DNA of 47,811 nt from a virus: the IMG/VR virus record IMGVR_UViG_3300005253_000498, positions 1 through 47,811 of that record; one strand, given 5' to 3'. The translations under genes were made by a program, and so were the position numbers. The notes below the pieces were generated by a model that had not been told where the DNA came from, did not search any database, and saw nothing but the letters and a program-made list of their open reading frames with translations. Shown here piece after piece: positions 13,966 through 18,890 of this stretch; positions within the stretch are counted from its first letter, which is position 1; each line of letters starts with the position of its first letter.

Positions 13966-14290
13966 CGTCTTCCATGATAGTATAACCCGGCTGCTGTATG
14001 ATATGAGTAGGGTGTTGGACTTTGAAGATTCGAGGATATCGCTTGGGTATAGACGGCTGACCCACGCAATAGATGCATTGCTGTTGCTTACATAGCTCAA
14101 CTCGAAAGAAATCGTAGCATGTCCATAGGGGGAGACACTCACACTTGATAGGCCAGGCGTTGTGTCTCTCTCCGCATCGCAGGCACCATACCTTCTTGAT
14201 GCGTGTACCTTTGGCTGGATCGTGGACTCGTATTATCTTCCCTGCATGTCCGAACTGTAGTAGATGTCCAAGCCTTGATTGAGCCTTCAT
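13949..14290 (-). CDS. Zinc-binding hypothetical protein
   Basis: 113 residues. WCLRCGERHNAWPIKCECLP and CKQQQCIYC give six to seven cysteines, likely one or two zinc sites. The C terminus contains IIQQPGYTIMEDDVYG. ATGA overlap with the upstream gene supports the ATG at 14290. Function is unknown. Confidence 0.7.
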   Translation of the reverse strand: MKAQSRLGHLLQFGHAGKIIRVHDPAKGTRIKKVWCLRCGERHNAWPIKCECLPLWTCYDFFRVELCKQQQCIYCVGQPSIPKRYPRIFKVQHPTHIIQQPGYTIMEDDVYGS

Positions 14291-14511
14291 CTGCCTCGAC
14301 TCCCGTAAACACCTCGCCAGTCGTCTATGTAAAAGCGGATATGTCTGAGTCTTATTGGAGTGAAGGCGAAGGCGTACTCATATCTCCACACGACGAACTT
14401 TGGGCACCACATGAGCTGGCGATTGAAGAAGTACCAGTACATCTGCGAGGTGGGTGTGTCTTCAAGTCGGACAAGAGCGGTCACTTCTTCATCGCTAAGT
14501 AGAGTGTCCAT
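14287..14511 (-). CDS. Small aromatic-rich protein
   Basis: 74 residues from MDTLLSDEEVTALVR. It is rich in Trp, Tyr and Phe (QMYWYFFNRQLMW, RYEYAFAFTP) and ends basic. It overlaps the metallopeptidase-like gene by 31 bases. No family is recognised. Confidence 0.6.
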   Translation of the reverse strand: MDTLLSDEEVTALVRLEDTPTSQMYWYFFNRQLMWCPKFVVWRYEYAFAFTPIRLRHIRFYIDDWRGVYGSRGR

Positions 14512-14894
14512 GCTAGGTCTTCAACAGCACCCTCCCATGTCTCCTTGAACCTCGCCCATGCGAAGTCTCTGAACTGCTCGTCTTGACCAGCAATCGCATC
14601 GGAGAATACATTTCGGATAGGTTGAGTGTGGGTGTGAGTGATTTCGTGAAGGAGTACCCGCTCGCGGTCATCAGCAGTCTCCATAAACCAGTTTGGTCTG
14701 ACGAACATGTTGATGTGGCGTCCTTCATAGTTCGTTGAGACTGCGGCTGCTTGCCTCTCTGTTGGTTCGTTCTCAAAGTAAATGAAGAGAGAACGACACC
14801 AGCTTGGGAGGAGGAATACCATCGGGTCGAACTCGAGGCTTATGGTCGCCTTCACATCATCAGGCCAGTCGCCCATGTAAGTAACTTCAACCAT
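14481..14894 (-). CDS. HExxH metallopeptidase-like protein
   Basis: 137 residues. H83-E-I-T-H87 in VLLHEITHTHTQPI is the zinc-binding HExxH motif of zincin peptidases, placed on a helix after strands that fit the fold (LFIYFENEP, HINMFVRPNWF). A third ligand may be in the downstream acidic helix (EGAVEDLAW). This is a small early metalloprotease candidate; the substrate is unknown. The assignment rests on the motif and its context. Confidence 0.7.
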   Translation of the reverse strand: MVEVTYMGDWPDDVKATISLEFDPMVFLLPSWCRSLFIYFENEPTERQAAAVSTNYEGRHINMFVRPNWFMETADDRERVLLHEITHTHTQPIRNVFSDAIAGQDEQFRDFAWARFKETWEGAVEDLAWTLYLAMKK

Positions 14895-15057
14895 GTTTGA
14901 ACATCACCTTGCATTGAGGGGAGATCATCAAGTCGAGAACGTTAGGTTGCTGGTTCTCGTGAGTGCGGATATTCCAACGGTACCCGGCGTGGATGGTGTA
15001 CTTAGCTCGAGTACGCCTGCCTTTGCGGTGGTACCTACTCCGACGCTTCTTGCTCAT
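14887..15057 (-). CDS. Small basic protein (56 residues)
   Basis: MSKKRRSRYHRKGRRTRAKY begins a strongly basic protein with a more neutral C terminus (VLDLMISPQCKVMFKHG). GGAAG precedes the ATG at 15057, preferred over the open frame to 15096. Nucleic acid binding is suggested by charge only. Confidence 0.65.
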   Translation of the reverse strand: MSKKRRSRYHRKGRRTRAKYTIHAGYRWNIRTHENQQPNVLDLMISPQCKVMFKHG

Positions 15058-15181
15058 AGTCTTCCTTAACCTTACTGGTAAAAAGGAGGTGCCCAATGAG
15101 GATGCCCCAACCAGTGCCGAGAGTGAACGCTACTGTAAACCATATAACTAGCCCCAACGCGGTTTCCTGCCAGATATTCAT
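15035..15181 (-). CDS. Small membrane protein (48 residues)
   Basis: MNIWQETALGLVIWFTVAFT begins a long hydrophobic stretch (about residues 7-35) able to span the membrane once or twice, then a charged tail (SKVKEDYEQEASE). GGAGG five bases before the ATG and ATGA overlap with the upstream stop fix the start. Confidence 0.7.
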   Translation of the reverse strand: MNIWQETALGLVIWFTVAFTLGTGWGILIGHLLFTSKVKEDYEQEASE

Positions 15182-15444
15182 CTGTTCCTCCCAGCCTGAA
15201 CATTCTTTACCTTCCAACTAGCTCGATTGATCATCCACGCAGCGGCTTCAGAGTTGAGATCGAAGTAGTCTCTCATCTCTCCACGTGGAACTTCGACGAT
15301 GCTTTTGGTAGGGAAGAGAGTACACGCTACGCAGAGCGGGCAGTCCATCAATCTGACCAAGGCACGCTCTCTCGGCACGCCTGAAGTCATTGCGTCAAGG
15401 TATGTTCGGTGACGGGGAAGGTCTAGGGTGGGTAAGTTGTTCAT
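15178..15444 (-). CDS. Hypothetical protein with CxxCxxC motif
   Basis: 88 residues from MNNLPTLDLPRHRTYL. CPLCVAC near residue 35 may bind metal; the C-terminal half is helical and basic. The frame is open to 15501, but the ATG at 15444 overlaps the upstream stop as ATGA, and this ATG lies inside the palindromic motif (15438-15454). Confidence 0.7.
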   Translation of the reverse strand: MNNLPTLDLPRHRTYLDAMTSGVPRERALVRLMDCPLCVACTLFPTKSIVEVPRGEMRDYFDLNSEAAAWMINRASWKVKNVQAGRNR

Positions 15445-15454
15445 CGGTTGAACG
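15438..15454 (-). promoter_or_regulatory. 17-bp palindromic boundary motif, site 4
   Basis: CGTTCAACCGATGAACA on the minus strand, 11 of 12 arm bases as in the consensus. It contains both the TGA stop of the upstream gene and the ATG of the downstream gene. Confidence 0.75.
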
Positions 15455-15659
15455 CCTGCGCTTCCATCTTCCACCGTCTTAGGTTGCCTTGATAGTTCCA
15501 ATCGTGTTGCTCGACAGTTAAGTAGATACCTGGACAGATATCAAGGAGGGCTGCTTCTCCTCCATGACAAACTGTGCAAAAGGATAGTCCTCCTTCACAG
15601 TATTGACACTGACCAAGGTTAGAACAAGGGCCAGGACACTTAAAGAATATGTGCTTCAC
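15441..15659 (-). CDS. Cysteine-rich zinc protein
   Basis: 72 residues with a GTG start. CPGPCSNLGQCQYC and FCTVCHGGEAALLDICPG give eight cysteines, enough for two zinc sites, a layout seen in small phage zinc-finger proteins. The stop codon lies within the palindromic motif. Function is unknown. Confidence 0.75.
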   Translation of the reverse strand: MKHIFFKCPGPCSNLGQCQYCEGGLSFCTVCHGGEAALLDICPGIYLTVEQHDWNYQGNLRRWKMEAQAFNR

Positions 15660-15663
15660 TCGG

Positions 15664-15789
15664 CTATGGGTTTGCTTGAGGAAAGAGATATTTCTTCTGT
15701 CTCTTCCAACGCCACCAACCTACTGTTACTCCAAACCCTACCCCAAACGCAAACTGAGCGATTAGGATAACAACGAGAGACAAGGTCAC
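15664..15789 (-). CDS. Small single-pass membrane protein (41 residues)
   Basis: GTG start overlapping the upstream TGA as GTGA. One hydrophobic helix (about residues 3-25, VVILIAQFAFGVGFGVTVGW), then a basic tail WRWKRQKKYLF. It lies four bases before the next gene. Confidence 0.65.
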   Translation of the reverse strand: MTLSLVVILIAQFAFGVGFGVTVGWWRWKRQKKYLFPQANP

Positions 15790-16127
15790 GGATCTACTAT
15801 CGGTCCATGAACCACGTCTGCCTCACCCTCGTCCACTCCTCCCTTATCCACATCAGCCCCAACCATCCGACTGTCTCCCTCATAGAACGGAGACTCCTGA
15901 ATACCCGGAGCGGGCTTGCGGTAGGCGTCGGTGAGCTGCCCTACGTCACACTTAGGACAGTAGGTCATCTCCTCTACTACTGCGACGATGGCGGATGGTG
16001 AGGCGTAGTCCCCTACGCTAAACGTCGTCTCGGACCGGAAGTAGTATCCTGTCCCTTCATCCGTCAACGGCCATCCATTAGCGCAGGTCTGGCAGAAGAT
16101 CTCTGTACTGCTATTCGCTAGACTCAT
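15786..16127 (-). CDS. Zinc-ribbon hypothetical protein
   Basis: 113 residues. CQTC near residue 12 and CPKC near residue 57 make a likely zinc ribbon separated by a beta-rich insert. The C terminus is acidic and Gly-rich. It overlaps the upstream gene by 17 bases. Function is unknown. Confidence 0.75.
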   Translation of the reverse strand: MSLANSSTEIFCQTCANGWPLTDEGTGYYFRSETTFSVGDYASPSAIVAVVEEMTYCPKCDVGQLTDAYRKPAPGIQESPFYEGDSRMVGADVDKGGVDEGEADVVHGPIVDP

Positions 16128-16335
16128 CTTCCCTCCTTCGTTCGGCTATCATGGCATTAGCGACTCTATACGCTCGTGTTGCACAGCCATCAGGGCTGAA
16201 CTGAGGGTTAACAATGAGTCCTAAGAGCGCCTGTGCTGCGAAGTAGTCACGGAGAGACATGCCGAAGTGATCGGCCTTCTTTTGACCGTCCCAATACCTA
16301 CCAGGGAACGCAGGTCCTCCATCATTCTTATCCAT
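16111..16335 (-). CDS. Conserved phage protein (GGPAFP/GMSLRDYFAAQAL type)
   Basis: 74 residues from MDKNDGGPAFPGRYW. The pair GGPAFP ... GMSLRDYFAAQAL is a common small phage protein signature with no known function. GGGGAG six bases before the ATG at 16335 decides the start; the frame is open to 16431. It is the first gene behind the promoter at 16403-16431. Confidence 0.85.
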   Translation of the reverse strand: MDKNDGGPAFPGRYWDGQKKADHFGMSLRDYFAAQALLGLIVNPQFSPDGCATRAYRVANAMIAERRREDESSE

Positions 16336-16402
16336 GCCCTTCTCCCCGACCAAAATGATCGTCTGTCTGATATAGGTCTCTCCCCAAAATTGGCTTACCT
16401 GG

Positions 16403-16431
16403 AATATAACACAACTGGGATGAGAGCGCAA
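16403..16431 (-). promoter_or_regulatory. sigma70-type promoter with extended -10
   Basis: On the minus strand: TTGCGC (16426-16431), 17-base spacer, TATATT (16403-16408) preceded by TGT. Its -10 region matches the promoter at 12111. Confidence 0.8.
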
Positions 16432-16437
16432 GGGGAC

Positions 16438-16733
16438 TTGAACATGTCAAGGTGTTCAACAGGCCGGCCAACAACCACCAACCTCCAACCAGTCGGGTCT
16501 GGGGGTGGTTACGGACGACTGGTGGTGTGCGAAGCTCGACGAAGAGGGGGGAAGCAGGGCAAGAAGTAGTCCAACCCTCTCTTAAATAAAAAGTATATAT
16601 ATATAGAGAGAGAACTACCTCACGAACTCGCCCAGACGCCGAGATGCCGAGACGAGGACTTTCACACCCCTCTACGCGTGGATAATGACCCCAAATCTCA
16701 ATGGTTGGAGGTTGTAGGTTGGACTGATGAACA
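16438..16733. repeat. Inverted-repeat element with half-sites of the palindromic motif
   Basis: The gap 16432-16792 holds no convincing gene. Its arms at 16472-16491 and 16702-16721 are inverted copies (18 of 20). Each arm has a TGTTCA half-site outside it: 16453-16458 on the left, and TGAACA at 16728-16733 on the right. At the left edge TTGAACA and TGTTCAA (16438-16459) form a further 7-8-7 inverted pair. Inside are an 8-bp hairpin (ACCAGTCG/CGACTGGT, about 16489-16523) and an AT-rich TATATATATATA run near 16594. It may be a structured transcript, a replication or control site, or the remnant of a small mobile element. Confidence 0.55.
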
Positions 16734-16761
16734 ACTTAGCCTTGATCAGGCGGAGGGAGGA

Positions 16762-16785
16762 CAGTTTAGTCACTTGTCCAGGTGA
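16762..16785. repeat. 24-bp repeat, copy B
   Basis: Matches 12406-12429 at 21 of 24 bases, same orientation. Both copies lie in non-coding DNA of the leftward arm. Confidence 0.7.
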
Positions 16786-16792
16786 TGATCCT

Positions 16793-16867
16793 CTAAAGGA
16801 ACGCTAGCATGATGATCCAGAAGAGGATGACGAGCCCAAAGGCGAAGGCAGTTGCACCGTTACGCAT
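16793..16867 (-). CDS. 24-residue membrane microprotein
   Basis: MRNGATAFAFGLVILFWIIM then LAFL: one hydrophobic helix after a short N terminus. GGAG seven bases before the ATG, which lies four bases after the upstream stop, supports translation. Very short, so moderate confidence. Confidence 0.55.
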   Translation of the reverse strand: MRNGATAFAFGLVILFWIIMLAFL

Positions 16868-16871
16868 GAGC

Positions 16872-17057
16872 TTACTCCAGGTAAAGTGTGACTTGCTTGA
16901 CCTTCTTCTTACTCCCGACCTGTTCGTAGACAGGGTAGTCATCGAAGTCTACAGAGGTGACATCTCGTGAACCTGAGCCGTCAGGCATCCACACTCGTAC
17001 AACTAGGTTCCCGTTCTCAATAGCCTCGAGCTGACGTACTAGCTCTGCTAGGGTCAT
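16872..17057 (-). CDS. Small hypothetical protein
   Basis: 61 residues from MTLAELVRQLEAIENG, a helix followed by strands (NLVVRVWMPDGSG, KVKQVTLYLE). AGGAG six bases before the ATG at 17057 is preferred over the ATG at 17084. No family is recognised, though the helix-then-strand layout is common in small phage proteins. Confidence 0.7.
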   Translation of the reverse strand: MTLAELVRQLEAIENGNLVVRVWMPDGSGSRDVTSVDFDDYPVYEQVGSKKKVKQVTLYLE

Positions 17058-17126
17058 AGCATACTCCTGCTTAGGGTGAGACAAGAGGAACCGAGACCTT
17101 TGACGGTCTAGACTCCTACACCGTTA

Positions 17127-17542
17127 GTGGTTGCCCTGAAGGTGTCACGCAATCATACCTTTAGCCTTGAGGAATGTCAACTGGCCTTCGTCGAAGTCCT
17201 GTTCCTCCATCTGCTCAGGTGTGATCTGAGGCTGTACCCAAGTATCCCGCGAACCGTTGTCACAGTACCCGTCGGCATACCCTTGCGCTACCTTCGTATC
17301 GGGTAGGCGCTTCCGTATACCAGGTGCCACGTCCACAGTCCACTGGGCGTTAGCCCTGTCGATCATCCTGTCCACGGAGCCGTAGCGTTTCACGATCAAG
17401 TCAGTGTCCTCGACTGAGGACGGCATCTCTGCCTTGAACTCTACTGCATCCGCGTGTTGATTCTTGCGAACCTTAAAGGGGTGTTTGATAGCCATAATTC
17501 TACTCCTATCGAAAGGAAAGGGGTGCGAATCAGGGCAACCAC
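17127..17542. repeat. 13-bp inverted repeat flanking the 17145-17495 gene
   Basis: GTGGTTGCCCTGA at 17127-17139 and its exact reverse complement at 17530-17542. The pair encloses the whole coding sequence, so a transcript of this gene could close on itself by pairing its leader with its 3' end. Confidence 0.75.
17145..17495 (-). CDS. First leftward early protein, paralogue of 12544-12903
   Basis: 116 residues from MAIKHPFKVRKNQHADAV. AGGAG precedes the ATG at 17495, so the longer open frame to 17546 is not used. It shares an N-terminal FKVRK...AVEF strand pair, a SVED motif and the C-terminal EGQLTFLKAKGM with the 12544 product. It is the gene next to the divergent control region, with a leader of about 200 bases containing strong hairpins. 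Function is unknown. Confidence 0.75.
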   Translation of the reverse strand: MAIKHPFKVRKNQHADAVEFKAEMPSSVEDTDLIVKRYGSVDRMIDRANAQWTVDVAPGIRKRLPDTKVAQGYADGYCDNGSRDTWVQPQITPEQMEEQDFDEGQLTFLKAKGMIA

Positions 17543-17640
17543 ACACGATGTCTACTACTGTCAGACCCCGGGGTTTCCGCCCCGTTGGTTTGGGACTGAC
17601 ACCCTTCTATGTGGCAGGTTGCGTGCCCCGTTTTTGGGAT

Positions 17641-17677
17641 GCGCTGTAACTCCATGGGCTGCAACGAGTTACAGCGC
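17641..17677. repeat. Perfect 12-bp inverted repeat
   Basis: GCGCTGTAACTC, 13-base loop, GAGTTACAGCGC. In the leftward transcript it lies in the leader of the 17145-17495 gene. The sequence CTGTAACTCGTTG at 17752-17764 repeats (inverted) the bases at 17663-17675. Confidence 0.85.
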
Positions 17678-17698
17678 TCATGTTAGAAACTTGCGATT

Positions 17699-17727
17699 AA
17701 GATATGTACCCTAAAGTGGACACTCAA
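17699..17727 (-). promoter_or_regulatory. Candidate leftward early promoter
   Basis: On the minus strand: TTGAGT (17722-17727), 17-base spacer, TATCTT (17699-17704), four of six in each box. It would give a leader of about 200 bases before the ATG at 17495. Confidence 0.5.
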
Positions 17728-17754
17728 AACAGCCGATATTAACCTGTGACCCTG

Positions 17755-17779
17755 TAACTCGTTGTCTCCCAACAAGTTA
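17755..17779. repeat. Second hairpin related to 17641-17677
   Basis: TAACTCGTTG, 5-base loop, CAACAAGTTA: a 10-bp inverted repeat with one mismatch whose left arm is shared with the 12-bp hairpin. Confidence 0.7.
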
Positions 17780-18089
17780 GGCGGTGTCCCTTAAATAGGA
17801 CGGGGGTGTCACCAAAGAGGGACACTCATTTACCTGCCAGAATGACAGGGAGGGACATGTCAGCCTGCCACTTTGGCATACCCACTGCCCACGCGTCCCA
17901 GGCAACACACCAAGGAGTATGGTATGGTCTGGGCCGGTCAGGACGTACTAAGGGGAATGGTATGCTGCAGATAAGGTGAGGGGGCACCCCATAGCCCCCC
18001 ATTGGCTAGGCCACCCCCAAGAATACCGCTCTAACAATTTACAACTTTTCTCACTTGCCTCAGTTGATGCTCGCTCTGGTTGATCGAGG

Positions 18090-18106
18090 TGTTCAACGGC
18101 TGATTA
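18090..18106 (+). promoter_or_regulatory. 17-bp palindromic motif, site 5 (degenerate)
   Basis: TGTTCAACGGCTGATTA: perfect left half, weak right half. It lies 22 bases before site 6 (start to start), forming a tandem pair in the control region. Confidence 0.6.
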
Positions 18107-18111
18107 GCAGG

Positions 18112-18128
18112 TGTTCAACGGCTGAACA
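18112..18128 (+). promoter_or_regulatory. 17-bp palindromic motif, site 6
   Basis: TGTTCAACGGCTGAACA, perfect 6-5-6 palindrome, 124 bases upstream of the late promoter -35. Confidence 0.85.
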
Positions 18129-18157
18129 AGATTTATCAGACCAAGATTTATCAGACC
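18128..18157. repeat. Perfect 15-bp tandem repeat
   Basis: AAGATTTATCAGACC occurs twice head to tail (18128-18142 and 18143-18157), starting on the last base of the palindromic motif. Confidence 0.9.
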
Positions 18158-18251
18158 GACGGGACGCGGGGACTCGCTCCGCTCGCTGCTGCTCATAACC
18201 CGCTCAGCGCTGATTGGCTTGGTACTGATTAGGGGACTTGTGGTTCCTCTC

Positions 18252-18280
18252 TTGACATTTTAGGTGACTTCTGTTATGGT
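18252..18280 (+). promoter_or_regulatory. Late promoter
   Basis: TTGACA (18252-18257), 17-base spacer, TATGGT (18275-18280) preceded by TGT (extended -10). The leader of about 45 bases contains a GTCAG-TAT-CTGAC hairpin (18299-18311) before the first late gene at 18333. Confidence 0.85.
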
Positions 18281-18332
18281 ATGAGAGAGAACTGTTTAGT
18301 CAGTATCTGACCAGTTTACAGGGTGACGTTTC

Positions 18333-18890
18333 ATGGGTGTTGATCTTCTTCCGCAGCTAGATGGCGATAAGGCCTGGAGCCCGGATAAGTGGAGTCCGAG
18401 GCACAGGTTAATGGTCGCTCTGCATCTAGGAGGAGATAAGAATAGAGAGATAGCCGAGAAACTCGATGTCTCCCTTTCTCACGTATCTGTGGTCCTGAAT
18501 GACCCAAGGGCCTTGTATGACGTTGAGAGACTTGCTCAAAACATCGCAGACAGGACGGTTGACACAGCTCTTCGGATTAGACTCTACGCGAACGAAGCGT
18601 TGGATGAGATTGTAGAGGAGCTTCGGACTTCTCGGAATGAAAAAGTCAGGCAGACAGCTGCGTTCGGCTTGCTCGACAGGGCAGGCTACACGCCTATAAG
18701 AGACGTGACAGAAGAGGCTGCTCCGATGCTTCCTCAGGAAGTTGTTGACCGAATGGAAGAGACAACGAAGGAGCTGGTTGAGTATAGAGGTGTCTATCGT
18801 GAGGTAGAGCCGAAAGAGCTCGAACCAGACGAAGAGCCGCCTGCTGTTGGTTTGGAAGTAGGCGAGCCTGTAGGGGCGACAGATGACTGA
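18333..18890 (+). CDS. terS: Terminase small subunit
   Basis: 185 residues. A helix-turn-helix (NREIAEKLDVSLSHVSVVLND, about residues 33-53) near the N terminus is the DNA-recognition part of small terminases. A long helical middle would form the oligomerisation core, and the acidic C terminus would meet the large subunit. It is the first gene of the late arm and overlaps the large-subunit gene by eight bases. Assignment is by helix-turn-helix, size and position. Confidence 0.85.
   Translation: MGVDLLPQLDGDKAWSPDKWSPRHRLMVALHLGGDKNREIAEKLDVSLSHVSVVLNDPRALYDVERLAQNIADRTVDTALRIRLYANEALDEIVEELRTSRNEKVRQTAAFGLLDRAGYTPIRDVTEEAAPMLPQEVVDRMEETTKELVEYRGVYREVEPKELEPDEEPPAVGLEVGEPVGATDD

Larger units (their letters stand above)
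17496..18332. other. Divergent control region between early and late arms
   Basis: 837 bases with no gene. It contains GC hairpins (17565-17590), a perfect 12-bp hairpin, a candidate leftward promoter, a related second hairpin, GGACACTC/GTGTCCC repeats near 17717-17826, two copies of the palindromic motif, a perfect 15-bp tandem repeat and the late promoter. A replication origin here is plausible but not shown. Confidence 0.7.

Noticed and set aside
16267-16569. 100-codon plus-strand frame through the inverted-repeat element
   Set aside because: Runs against the leftward operon, has no ribosome binding site and no protein-like composition.
17496-18332. CRISPR array in the repeat-rich control region
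   Set aside because: Repeats are few, of different kinds and without regular spacers.
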